Shown here in pieces: positions 51,604-59,852 of a DNA stretch of 64,000 bases. A program made the position numbers and the translations under genes. The notes under the pieces were generated by a model. It was not told where the DNA came from, ran no database searches, and saw nothing but the letters and a program-made list of their open reading frames with translations. The number at the start of each line of letters is the position of its first letter. Within the stretch, counting starts at the first letter, position 1. This DNA is from JAWPMV01 sp039819665 (lineage in GTDB: Bacteria; Bacteroidota; Bacteroidia; J057): assembly GCA_039819665.1 (NCBI GenBank), contig JBCBRM010000022.1:62001-126000 (forward strand), read 5' to 3'.

Positions 51604-52536
51604 ATGACCGAAAAACATATCTACGAGATATCCCAATTAATCTTTCAGCAAACTCCCACTCAAATCATCCACCAGACCATTGGCAGATGTAATGAGGTAT
51701 ACGAATTGGTTTTCAATTCGGAGAGCTATATTCTGCGGGCACACGAACTAAAAGTTATCCTCTATGGAACCCACAAATCTATCCCGCTTTTCAAAAAATT
51801 AGGCATACGAACACCGGATATCGTCGCAGAGGATTATTCCAAAAGTAAATTCCCTTTCTGCTACCAAATCCTAACCAAACTGAAAGGCAAAGATTTGGGG
51901 GTAGTTATCGATTCCCTGAATCCAGCGGAACTAAAAGGTATAGCTGCTGAGGTATCAAAAATTTTCGACAAATTTAAATCGCTCCCTCCCAAAGAAGATT
52001 TTGGAAGCGTCTTCGGAACCCGTGAAGACAGCATTCCCAATATGTATGAAGTAGTAATGCGAAAAAAGGAAGGGGCATTAAAAAATAGCGAATCCTCTGA
52101 GGTATTGAATCCGGAAGTTCAGGATATTCTGCATGAACTCATCGATAGGTACAGAGATTATTTTCACCAGGTTCAACCCATTCTCTATTACGATGACATC
52201 AATGCAAAAAATGTGATGATTCATGAAGGAAAATTCACGGGTCTGGTTGATCTTGATTTTATGATGAAAGGGGATTACCTGGAGGCCATCGGATGCATGA
52301 TGGCTTGCTGGCATGGGGAAGACTATGGAGAGGCTTATGTATCCGAAATCTTCAAGCTTCAAAAACTGAGCGATTTACAGCAAAACATCGTCCGCCTATA
52401 TGCCATCCTGAATTTGGCTGGCTGGACCTCAGAAGCGGGAGTCAAAACTAATAGCAATACCACCGCAGAGATCAATTGGGAGAGAGTCCGAAAGTCGAAT
52501 AAACGAATCATGAGTATTTATAAAAGCATGAAATAG
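51604..52536 (+). CDS. Aminoglycoside-phosphotransferase-like kinase
   Basis: 310-residue APH/ChoK-like kinase. The catalytic loop YYDDINAKN (residues 196-203, HGDLHPGN in classical APH) and the DFG-equivalent GLVDLDFM (Asp216) are intact. The N-lobe has VYELVFNSESYILRAH for the nucleotide and LGIRTPDIVAED, and YQILTKLKGKDLG resembles the hinge. Such enzymes phosphorylate small hydroxylated compounds (aminoglycosides, choline, homoserine, macrolides). Resistance cannot be inferred; many relatives are metabolic. A separate small frame follows 8 bases later. Confidence 0.85.
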   Translation: MTEKHIYEISQLIFQQTPTQIIHQTIGRCNEVYELVFNSESYILRAHELKVILYGTHKSIPLFKKLGIRTPDIVAEDYSKSKFPFCYQILTKLKGKDLGVVIDSLNPAELKGIAAEVSKIFDKFKSLPPKEDFGSVFGTREDSIPNMYEVVMRKKEGALKNSESSEVLNPEVQDILHELIDRYRDYFHQVQPILYYDDINAKNVMIHEGKFTGLVDLDFMMKGDYLEAIGCMMACWHGEDYGEAYVSEIFKLQKLSDLQQNIVRLYAILNLAGWTSEAGVKTNSNTTAEINWERVRKSNKRIMSIYKSMK

Positions 52537-52544
52537 CAGGAAAT

Positions 52545-52757
52545 ATGGGATGCTGGATGAAAAGTTTTGATAAAAATGGAAATGTTGAGACCTGTTACAA
52601 ACTGATGAATTACGATCGTAAACTCATGAAGAAAAGCGGGGGAGAATTGATTGTCCTGGAATCTCAATCCAATTCCGGCAAGAATTTTTATCGCCTTGCG
52701 ATACGCCCTCAAGGAATAGATACCCAGGACCTCATTCCAACACATAAAAAGAAATAA
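52545..52757 (+). CDS. Small hypothetical protein
   Basis: A 70-residue frame beginning MGCWMKSFDKNGNVETCYKL eight bases after the kinase stop. It is predicted to be a small strand-rich protein (GGELIVLESQSNSGKNFYRL) with a basic tail HKKK. Two Cys (positions 3 and 17) and codon use like the neighbours make it plausible, but no relative is known to me. The close spacing to the kinase is the best argument for a real gene. Confidence 0.4.
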   Translation: MGCWMKSFDKNGNVETCYKLMNYDRKLMKKSGGELIVLESQSNSGKNFYRLAIRPQGIDTQDLIPTHKKK

Positions 52758-52911
52758 TCTCTCCAATGATAACTCAAAGAAGATTTTTCAGCTTTGATTG
52801 AAACCGGCATTGCCTAAAAACAGTAAGATCATCAGATACCAATGGGTAGTGGCTTATTTTAGTAGAGGAAACTGTGAGTAATAGCTCAATGTCACTACAT
52901 AACTGGAACAT

Positions 52912-53964
52912 ATGAAAGTCTTGAGATCGATCCTCAAATGGATAGGTATTCTACTCGGCCTCTTATTGGCTATTTTCCTCCTCCTACTTATCATTCCTGA
53001 AAAGGAAACGGTCAAAAGCATCCAGCCAAGGGAAAGCACCCAATACTGGGAAATGGATGAAGGTTTTCGCATAGCTTATACACACATTCCAGTCATTGAC
53101 AGTTTAAAGAAAGGAAGCCTAATATTTCTTCATGGAGGCCCTGGAGGATATGTTCATTCAAGTATCATCCTTACTCTTGGCAAACTGAGCGAATCTGGAT
53201 ATGAGGTTTATCTTTATGATCAAAGAGGTTCAGGACTTTCAGATAGGTTGGAAAAATACTCAGACATCAATTTCGAAAAACATATCCTGGACTTAGACGA
53301 AATTATCTCGAAGAAATTAAAGGCTGAGAAAGTAATTCTGATCGGGCAATCCTTTGGGTCCAATATCATTTCTCATTATTCAGCCAGATTTCCTGGGAAA
53401 GTTGAAAAACTCATTTTTAGTTCTCCCGGAACTTTTCTCCCCTATAAAAAACTGGATGGAGTATATGTAGATGTTGCAGCTCATTATCCGCCTCCTGATT
53501 CTCTGACATTTATCGAACCCTATAATTTCGTGCAGGATGTTGATAATATGGCGATGAAACCCAAAGCCATGGTCGCAAGTATGGGCGCCCTCATCCTCGA
53601 TAAAAAGCTTGTCTCAGATAAACAAATGGATCGCATGCTCAATACCCTGGCTTCTCAGTTTACCAAAGGGATGGTCTGTGATACCAAAAATGTCCTTCCT
53701 GAAGAAGGCGGAGGAGGACTTTATGCCTATATCGCGACCAATAGTGGTAATTATCCGGAGATAAGAGAGCAACTCAAAGAAGTTAAGGCTCCTGCCCTTG
53801 TCCTTCAAGGCCAATGTGAATACCATTCCTATGGGGCGGCTTATGAATATGTGGATGTATATCCCAAGGCTCGCTACCAGCAGATAAAAAATGCAGGACA
53901 CGAAATCTGGTGGGAGCAGGAAGAAAAATACCTGAAAGCAATTTTGCAGTTTTTAGGGGAATAA
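52912..53964 (+). CDS. Membrane-anchored alpha/beta hydrolase (S33 proline iminopeptidase-like)
   Basis: 350 residues with an N-terminal anchor (ILLGLLLAIFLLLLIIPE, residues 14-31). The hydrolase core has the S33 oxyanion motif LIFLHGGPGGY, the characteristic YDQRGSGLSDR, the nucleophile in IGQSFGSNIISHY (GxSxG) and the base in IKNAGHEIWW. The acid position reads LVLQGQCEYHSYG, where Cys-Glu replaces the common DxxxP segment, so Glu may act as the acid. Proline iminopeptidases remove N-terminal Pro; related anchored forms have unknown substrates. Confidence 0.85.
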   Translation: MKVLRSILKWIGILLGLLLAIFLLLLIIPEKETVKSIQPRESTQYWEMDEGFRIAYTHIPVIDSLKKGSLIFLHGGPGGYVHSSIILTLGKLSESGYEVYLYDQRGSGLSDRLEKYSDINFEKHILDLDEIISKKLKAEKVILIGQSFGSNIISHYSARFPGKVEKLIFSSPGTFLPYKKLDGVYVDVAAHYPPPDSLTFIEPYNFVQDVDNMAMKPKAMVASMGALILDKKLVSDKQMDRMLNTLASQFTKGMVCDTKNVLPEEGGGGLYAYIATNSGNYPEIREQLKEVKAPALVLQGQCEYHSYGAAYEYVDVYPKARYQQIKNAGHEIWWEQEEKYLKAILQFLGE

Positions 53965-54052
53965 AAGCATTCGCCTACATCCGCTTTATTCTGAGTATAT
54001 AAGCTCAGATTTTAGTATAATTGGCTCCTGAAAAATGAAATCCTTACATCTT

Positions 54053-54526
54053 ATGAGTACAACAAATCCTATCGCCAAACGATTCAGAGAAGTCATCTTT
54101 GACGGGAAATTTGTAGCCTACACCAATTATAAAGATCAACTTTCACAGGTAAAACTGGCAGAAGCTACTCAAAAAGTCGGGTCCCTCAATACCATCGCTG
54201 CTTTGACCTACCATATCAATTATTATGTAGCGGGGGTATTGAATGTTTTTGAAGGAGGAGGCTTGGAGATTAGGGATAAATTCAGCTTTGACTTACCTAC
54301 ACTCAAATCTGAGGATGACTGGGAAAAACTAAAGAATGACCTCTTCAGCAATGCGGATAAGTTTGCTGCTCATCTGGATACTTTTACAGAAGAAAAATAT
54401 AAGGAAGGATTTGTTGATAAAAAATACGGTACCTACCGCAGAAATATAGATGGGATGATCGAGCATTGCTACTACCACCTGGGGCAGGTTTCTATTATCA
54501 GGAAGATGATTGCGGAAGGGATGTAG
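54053..54526 (+). CDS. DinB-like / DUF1572-type protein
   Basis: 157 residues from the ATG at 54053 (MSTTNPIAKRFREVIFDGKF); a longer upstream start is less likely. DinB-like four-helix bundles bind a metal through three His. Two are visible, in IAALTYHINYYVAGVL and EHCYYHLGQVSIIRKM, and the GSLNTIAALTYH context is the usual DinB first helix. This fold includes thiol transferases of bacillithiol or mycothiol type, but no substrate is implied. Start is on the same strand as the hydrolase with an 88-base gap. Confidence 0.78.
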   Translation: MSTTNPIAKRFREVIFDGKFVAYTNYKDQLSQVKLAEATQKVGSLNTIAALTYHINYYVAGVLNVFEGGGLEIRDKFSFDLPTLKSEDDWEKLKNDLFSNADKFAAHLDTFTEEKYKEGFVDKKYGTYRRNIDGMIEHCYYHLGQVSIIRKMIAEGM

Positions 54527-54605
54527 GGGAAAAATCAGGTATACTATGCTAAAATCACGAGGTCTAGCCTGGCTCATTTTGCAAATAATTATTCCGAAAA
54601 ATTAG

Positions 54606-55529
54606 CTATCCTTTTAATACTAACTTATACCCAATCCCTCTAACATTCGCAATCTTCACTGCCGAATCATCTTCCAATTTTTTCCTGAGCTTGGAAATGA
54701 AAACATCCAAGGTCCGACCGATATAATCTCCTTCATCACCCCAAACTTTATTTAGCAATTCTTCGCGTTTCAGAGTTTCATTGGCATGTGCATGAAGCAA
54801 GGCTAACAAATCCGCTTCTTTACTAGTCAATTCCTGAATCACTCCTCCCAAGGAAAGTTCCATTGTCCTTTTGTCAAATCGATATTTTCCTACTGAAATG
54901 AGGTGTGCTTTGTCCGCATCTTCTACTTCTGGAGCTTTCTTTCGGAAATAGAGGAATCCGATCACAAGTAAACTCAGGAAAACGATAAGAGAAATAGTGG
55001 TTACGCTCTGTCCTCCCCGAAATCCACTGGCATTTTCAAAAGAAGAGTCTTTCAAAGAGTTCTGCTTGTTTTTTACGACCAAAGATTCATCGGTATCCAA
55101 AATTGTGATCAGCACATTATAACAGTCTAGAGGTTGGCCGCGACCTTGGCAGGGAACTATATCCTGATGCCCCAATTTCCTAATCACATAGCTGTATACA
55201 ATTTCTTCGGATTCACATTGTTCGACCTCTACTATATAATTGTGGACAACATTTCTCTTTTTTATCACTTTATCTACTGAAGCAGAAAGTTCTTCTGGAG
55301 CAAAGGCAAATTCCGACTCAAACCGGATTTGATACCTGTCATCAATTCTTTTTATCGGCAAAACCCTTGAGCTACTGTCTCCCGATAGCCTCAATATCTG
55401 ATCTCCAATCATGCGCATAACCACCCGCATCTCGCGATCGGCCCTGTCATCCTGTGCCTGACTTTTCAAGGGGCCAAAAAACAAAGCCAGAAAGGCAAGG
55501 GAAATGCATGTAAGCTGTCTGCAACGCAT
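54606..55529 (-). CDS. Membrane-bound transcription regulator: periplasmic sensor, one TM, cytoplasmic wHTH
   Basis: 307 residues: signal peptide (to about residue 26), a periplasmic domain (27-172) with three Cys (105, 127, 136), one transmembrane helix (SVTTISLIVFLSLLVIGFLY, about 175-196), then an OmpR/PhoB-type winged helix (211-307) with DKRTMELSLGGVIQELTSKEADLL, the recognition segment REELLNKVWGDEGDYIGRTLDVFISKLR and a wing GIGYKLVLKG, read as parts. No receiver or kinase domain. It resembles ToxR-like one-component regulators but with N-out sensor and C-in DNA-binding domain. It is divergent from a TonB-C gene across 147 bases holding tandem half-sites. Confidence 0.82.
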   Translation of the reverse strand: MRCRQLTCISLAFLALFFGPLKSQAQDDRADREMRVVMRMIGDQILRLSGDSSSRVLPIKRIDDRYQIRFESEFAFAPEELSASVDKVIKKRNVVHNYIVEVEQCESEEIVYSYVIRKLGHQDIVPCQGRGQPLDCYNVLITILDTDESLVVKNKQNSLKDSSFENASGFRGGQSVTTISLIVFLSLLVIGFLYFRKKAPEVEDADKAHLISVGKYRFDKRTMELSLGGVIQELTSKEADLLALLHAHANETLKREELLNKVWGDEGDYIGRTLDVFISKLRKKLEDDSAVKIANVRGIGYKLVLKG

Positions 55530-55568
55530 ATTACAAATCTACCTGATTCAGGAGGGATTAGAAATCTT

Positions 55569-55606
55569 TTTACAGTGATTTTACATTAATTTACATGCTT
55601 TTTAAC
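55569..55606. promoter_or_regulatory. Candidate operator of tandem direct half-sites (wHTH regulator)
   Basis: TTTACA at 55569, 55580 and 55590, and TTTAAC at 55601, spaced 11, 10 and 11 bases. Repeats one helical turn apart are what OmpR/PhoB-type winged helices bind. The array lies just upstream of the -7 box TAGCTTTG (55627-55634) of the TonB-C gene and covers the -33 position, and lies next to the regulator gene start. Confidence 0.6.
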
Positions 55607-55626
55607 TTAAATGGAGCCTTTACACC

Positions 55627-55634
55627 TAGCTTTG
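55627..55634 (+). promoter_or_regulatory. Candidate -7 element of the TonB-C gene
   Basis: TAGCTTTG matches TAnnTTTG and lies 42 bases before the ATG at 55677. No -33 TTG is present; the half-site array sits in that place. Confidence 0.5.
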
Positions 55635-55676
55635 TTAAAAAGAATTCCGAACTTATTCTAATAAGGACAAAGATCA

Positions 55677-56375
55677 ATGAGACATTTTTTCAGCCTATTC
55701 GCTTGCATTTTCCTGCCCCTCGCACTGCTTTCTCAAAACCTGGGATATGAAGTACAATCGACCTATAGAAAAGCGGTTAAAGAGGAGCAACTACAAGATG
55801 CACGTAGTATGCATGATATCAATGCGGGCTATCCTCAAAACTGGATAGGAGAGGAAGATTATATTTCTTCCGAAATCAAACTAATCGACGATAAAAAGAT
55901 AATCAAAGCAGAGGGTGACAATAATATACTCAATCCCGAGCAGCAGTCCCTCCTTAAAATGGCAGATATAGGCAATAACATTGATGTTGAAGTCAAGTAT
56001 TATTCAGAAAATGTAGTAACCAAGGAGCGAGTGATAAACACCATGAGTTTTCGCTTGAGTTTGGTGCCGGAAGTAGAAGCTACTTATCCGGGAGGATCTG
56101 ATGCACTCAGAGCCTATCTTAAAGATGTTGCCATTGATAAGATTGACAAAGAAACTGCCAAAAAAATTGACCAGGCAAAAGTGAAATTCTCGATTAATAA
56201 GGAGGGAAAAGCTTGTGATGCTCGTATCTTTGAAAGTTCTGGCAAGCAAGAAATTGATAGGCTGCTGTTGGAAAGTGTAGCAAAAATGCCCGTGTGGAAA
56301 CCCGCTCAGGATGTCAACGGAAATAAGATCAAGCAAGAGTTTGAGTTTTCTGTTGGATGGAATATTGGTTGCTAG
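55677..56375 (+). CDS. Secreted TonB C-terminal-domain protein
   Basis: 232 residues with a signal peptide (FFSLFACIFLPLALLSQ). The C-terminal 75 residues match the TonB-C domain: AKVKFSINKEGKACDARIFE, DRLLLESVAKMPVWKPA and KIKQEFEFSVGW are the usual strand-helix-strand elements. It has an ordinary cleavable signal rather than a TonB anchor, and no proline-rich linker, so it is not a classical energy transducer. The 115 residues before it are charged and unfamiliar. It is divergently paired with a membrane wHTH regulator, an arrangement common in Bacteroidota. Confidence 0.78.
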   Translation: MRHFFSLFACIFLPLALLSQNLGYEVQSTYRKAVKEEQLQDARSMHDINAGYPQNWIGEEDYISSEIKLIDDKKIIKAEGDNNILNPEQQSLLKMADIGNNIDVEVKYYSENVVTKERVINTMSFRLSLVPEVEATYPGGSDALRAYLKDVAIDKIDKETAKKIDQAKVKFSINKEGKACDARIFESSGKQEIDRLLLESVAKMPVWKPAQDVNGNKIKQEFEFSVGWNIGC

Positions 56376-56436
56376 AGGATTATGAAAGAAAAATTGAATA
56401 TTTCAGCTCATTCCCTTAGTAAAATGACTACCTTTT

Positions 56437-56458
56437 AGATGGAATTTCATTTCCATCT
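56437..56458 (+). promoter_or_regulatory. Hairpin immediately before the phosphoesterase start
   Basis: Perfect 8-bp stem AGATGGAA/TTCCATCT with loop TTTCAT, ending two bases before the ATG at 56461. It may be an operator or a translation-modulating structure. Confidence 0.4.
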
Positions 56459-56460
56459 GC

Positions 56461-57099
56461 ATGCGATTCATTCTCATTTCAGATACCTATGGACTTCACA
56501 GAAAACTTCAGCTTCCTGAAGGTGATGTAATTATACATGCAGGTGATTTTTGTGGACCTAGGTCAGAGCGTGATAGTCGTGATTTCCTAAAATGGTTTTC
56601 ATCCCTCCCGTATTCACATAAAATCTTTATCGGAGGGAATCATGACTTCTTTGCTGCTAGAAATCCACGCAAGTTTAATAGCATGATTCCTAAAAATGTG
56701 ATTTACCTCAATGACAGTGGTGCCCAAATCGGAAATCTCAATATCTGGGGTTCACCTGTCCAGCCTGATCTCGAAGGTTGGGCATTTGGTAAAAGAAGAG
56801 GAGAAGAAATGCGTCCTCATTGGGATTTAATTCCCCCCAATACAGATGTTCTCATTACCCACACTCCTCCCAATGGGATTCTTGATAAGTCAAGGTCTGG
56901 TAGCTCTTTGGGTTGCGAGGACCTGAGTGCAAAACTTCTTACCATTAAGCCACGACTTCATGTATTCGGCCATATTCATGCCAGTAATGGAAGGATAGAA
57001 ACTGATGCTACCACCTATATTAATGCTTCTAATTATAACTCTAATCTAGGTCTGGTTAATAAAGCTGCAGTTTTTACCTTAAATAAGGATCAAGATTAA
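56461..57099 (+). CDS. Calcineurin-like metallophosphoesterase
   Basis: 212 residues of the class III metallophosphoesterase fold. Motifs in order are HAGDFCGPR (GD), GGNHDFF (GNHD), LITHTPPNG and FGHIH, all with the right spacing. The first motif, canonically DxH, reads DTYG at residues 8-10, so Tyr takes the place of a metal-binding His. Related MPPED1/2-like proteins also have variant sites. Substrate could be a nucleotide diester or phosphoprotein; it may be metal-impaired. It has no signal peptide. Confidence 0.85.
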   Translation: MRFILISDTYGLHRKLQLPEGDVIIHAGDFCGPRSERDSRDFLKWFSSLPYSHKIFIGGNHDFFAARNPRKFNSMIPKNVIYLNDSGAQIGNLNIWGSPVQPDLEGWAFGKRRGEEMRPHWDLIPPNTDVLITHTPPNGILDKSRSGSSLGCEDLSAKLLTIKPRLHVFGHIHASNGRIETDATTYINASNYNSNLGLVNKAAVFTLNKDQD

Positions 57100-57242
57100 T
57101 TAATTTCCCATATCTCTTGAGCCCATACGTTTTGCCTTTAATTCATATCCAATACCTCAAATGGCGGTCATATGAATATGCAGACCCATAGGAAAGAAAT
57201 GCGAACTTCCCTTTTAAAGAAGAATACTTTTCCATCATAATG

Positions 57243-57270
57243 AAAAAAGACGGCTCTAAAAGAACCGCCT
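57243..57270 (-). terminator. Terminator of katG
   Basis: Read on the minus strand: AGGCGGTTCT pairs with AGAGCCGTCT using two G-T wobbles around TTT, followed by six T (AAAAAA at 57243-57248). It lies about 36 bases after the katG stop. Confidence 0.72.
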
Positions 57271-57306
57271 CTTAATTATTTACTGATTTACCTTAAGATA
57301 AAAGAT

Positions 57307-59478
57307 TTACGCCAAATCAAAACGATCTGCATCCATTACTTTCGCCCAGGTTTTCACAAAATCCCTAACAAATTTTTCTTTGTTGTCATCCTGAGCATAA
57401 ATCTCAGCATAAGAACGAAGCACTGAATTTGATCCGAAAACAAGGTCCGTACGAGTCGCTGTCCAAAGTTCTGTATTTGTTTTGCGATCGCGGATAGAAT
57501 AAGAATTCTTTCCAGTAGCTTCCCATGTATATTTCATATCGGTGAGATTCACAAAGAAATCAGTAGTCAATGCACCTTCTTGATCTGTAAACACACCATG
57601 CTTGCTACCTCCATAGTTTGTACCCATAGCTCTCAGACCCCCAACTAGTACGGTCATTTCAGCAGCTGTCAGGCCTAACAATTGTGCGCGATCCAGCATC
57701 ATTTCCTCAGGGCTAACCACATAGTCTTTTTTCAAATAATTTCTGAATCCATCTGCAAGCGGCTCCAGAGGTGCGAAAGAATCTGCATCTGTCATTTCAT
57801 CTGTGGCATCTCCTCTTCCTTTTGAGAAAGGTACTGAGATATCAAAACCTGCAGCTTTTGCAGCCTGTTCTACACCAACATTTCCTGCAAGCACAATAGC
57901 ATCTGCTACGCTGATACCAAATTCGGCAGCAATAGGCTCCAAAACTGAAAGTACTTTAGAAAGTCTTGTAGGCTCATTGGCTTCCCAGTCTTTCTGAGGA
58001 GCAAGTCTGATACGGGCTCCATTAGCACCTCCACGCATGTCAGAACCTCTAAACGTACGAGCACTATCCCAGGCAGTATTTACCATCTCAGCAATGCTCA
58101 ATCCAGCTTCAGCAATTTTTACCTTTACAGCATCTACCTCATAGTCTGAGTTTCCTGCTGGTACAGGATCTTGCCAGATCAAATCTTCTGAAGGAACATC
58201 AGGACCATAGTACCTAACTTTTGGTCCCATATCTCTGTGCGTCAACTTGAACCAGGCACGTGCAAATGTATCTGAGAAATATGCGTGATCCTCTTGAAAC
58301 TTAAGACAGATTTCTCTGTAGGCTGGGTCAACTTTCATCGCCATATCCGCATCCGTCATAATGGGAGTCGTGCGAATAGAAAAATCTTCGACATCCGTAG
58401 GCTTATCTTCTTCTTTGATGCTTACAGGCTCCCACTGCTGAGCACCCGCAGGACTTTTCTTCAATTCCCACTCATGTCCAAATAGCATATCAAAGTATCC
58501 ATTGTCCCATTTGGTGGGATTCGTTGTCCATGCACCTTCAATACCACTGGTGATTGCATAACGACCTACTCCAGAATTTTGTGAGTTTGCCCATCCAAAT
58601 CCTTGTGCTTCAATGGGTGCAGCTTCCGGTTCGGGTCCGAGCTGACTAGCGTCCCCATTACCATGGGTTTTTCCTACTGTATGTCCACCTGCAGTCAAAG
58701 CTGCTGTTTCCTCATCATTCATGGCCATACGTCCAAATGTTTCACGGATATGCTCAGCCGTTTTTTGTGGATCAGGTTTTCCATTTACTCCTTCTGGGTT
58801 TACATAGATAAGTCCCATCTGAACAGCTGCCAGAGGATTCTCCATAGTAGAAGCATCATTTACATCTCCATAACGCTCATCACTAGGTGCCAACCACTCT
58901 TTCTCAGCTCCCCAGTACACATCTTTTTCAGGATGCCAGATATCTTCTCTCCCGAATGAAAAACCAAAAGTTTTCAATCCCATACTTTCGTAAGCAATAT
59001 TCCCTGCTAGAATCATCAAATCCGCCCAGCTTACGCTATTTCCATATTTTTTCTTAATAGGCCAAAGTAGGCGTCTCGCTTTATCCAGACTGGTATTATC
59101 CGGCCAGGAGTTAAGTGGAGCAAAACGTAGGTTCCCTGTTCCAGCTCCTCCACGACCGTCAGAAATTCTGTAAGATCCAGCTGCATGCCAGGCCATACGA
59201 ATCATCAGGCCACCATAGTGCCCCCAATCAGCAGGCCACCAGTCCTGACTATCTGTCATTAAAGCGTGTAAATCATTTTTCAAGCCTTCTACATCCAGGC
59301 TTTTCAGAGCTTCCCGGTAATCAAAATCTTCATCCAATGGATTTGATTTTGTGTCGTGCTGATGCAAAATGTCCAGGTTGAGGGAGTTTGGCCACCAATG
59401 CTTATCTGTGGTGCCAGTGGAAGTGTTTCCTCCGTGCATGACAGGGCACTTTCCGCTTCCGTTGTTCATTGATTCCAT
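57307..59478 (-). CDS. katG: Catalase-peroxidase
   Basis: 723-residue bifunctional haem catalase-peroxidase. The distal site is Arg94, Trp97 and His98 in MIRMAWHAAGSYR. The Tyr of the Met-Tyr-Trp adduct lies in GLIYVNPEGVNGKPDP, and the proximal haem His is in LTAGGHTVGKTHG. Domain order (N-terminal active domain, C-terminal copy without haem) and length match bacterial KatG. The N-terminus MESMNNGSGKCPVMHGG is normal; no signal peptide. A separate terminator follows. The upstream region contains a candidate OxyR site and a -7 box, so peroxide-inducible expression is likely. Confidence 0.98.
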   Translation of the reverse strand: MESMNNGSGKCPVMHGGNTSTGTTDKHWWPNSLNLDILHQHDTKSNPLDEDFDYREALKSLDVEGLKNDLHALMTDSQDWWPADWGHYGGLMIRMAWHAAGSYRISDGRGGAGTGNLRFAPLNSWPDNTSLDKARRLLWPIKKKYGNSVSWADLMILAGNIAYESMGLKTFGFSFGREDIWHPEKDVYWGAEKEWLAPSDERYGDVNDASTMENPLAAVQMGLIYVNPEGVNGKPDPQKTAEHIRETFGRMAMNDEETAALTAGGHTVGKTHGNGDASQLGPEPEAAPIEAQGFGWANSQNSGVGRYAITSGIEGAWTTNPTKWDNGYFDMLFGHEWELKKSPAGAQQWEPVSIKEEDKPTDVEDFSIRTTPIMTDADMAMKVDPAYREICLKFQEDHAYFSDTFARAWFKLTHRDMGPKVRYYGPDVPSEDLIWQDPVPAGNSDYEVDAVKVKIAEAGLSIAEMVNTAWDSARTFRGSDMRGGANGARIRLAPQKDWEANEPTRLSKVLSVLEPIAAEFGISVADAIVLAGNVGVEQAAKAAGFDISVPFSKGRGDATDEMTDADSFAPLEPLADGFRNYLKKDYVVSPEEMMLDRAQLLGLTAAEMTVLVGGLRAMGTNYGGSKHGVFTDQEGALTTDFFVNLTDMKYTWEATGKNSYSIRDRKTNTELWTATRTDLVFGSNSVLRSYAEIYAQDDNKEKFVRDFVKTWAKVMDADRFDLA

Positions 59479-59677
59479 GTTTTTACGGGATTAAAATTTT
59501 CTGATCAAATCGGATAAATGTTTGTTAACTACATCATGAGGATACCACAAGCCCTTGCTTCAAAAAGATTTACCTATAAAGTGAAAAAAAGTCAGTTGAA
59601 AGAATCCACTTATGGTAGTGGAAGCAGTTTTTTGAGGTTTCCATTGCTCTAGTATCAGTTCTCCTTAGAATGCAAAT

Positions 59678-59685
59678 CAAATATA
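59678..59685 (-). promoter_or_regulatory. Candidate katG -7 element
   Basis: On the minus strand TATATTTG matches TAnnTTTG; no spaced -33 TTG is present, as expected for an activator-dependent promoter. It lies 200 bases before the katG start. Confidence 0.4.
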
Positions 59686-59728
59686 CAGGCTAAACTTCAT
59701 AGTTTCCATTGATTCTTTCTATAACAAA

Positions 59729-59765
59729 ATAGATATCATCTATAACTCTCCTATACGGTTCATAT
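59729..59765. promoter_or_regulatory. Candidate OxyR operator
   Basis: ATAGATATCATCTAT (59729-59743) fits the OxyR half-operator ATAGntnnnanCTAT exactly. A weaker second half at the correct 7-base offset reads CTATACGGTTCATAT (59751-59765). It lies about 45 bases beyond the candidate katG -7 box. Confidence 0.55.
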
Positions 59766-59852
59766 GGATAGTTATAGTAAATTCACCATATTCTATATGT
59801 TAAAAAAAATTTACCTTCCACATAGAAATCATCCTCTAAAGTCCCTTTCCAA

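Larger units (their letters stand above)
59479..59852. other. 374-base divergent region between katG and GNAT genes
   Basis: Contains a candidate -7 box for katG at 59678-59685, a candidate OxyR operator at 59729-59765 and an 8-bp inverted repeat CTATAACT/AGTTATAG (59740 and 59770). The first 190 bases next to katG hold no other readable signal. Confidence 0.6.

Noticed and set aside
51604..52536. Aminoglycoside resistance determinant
   Set aside because: APH-like kinases of this type are often metabolic and no mobile or resistance context is present.
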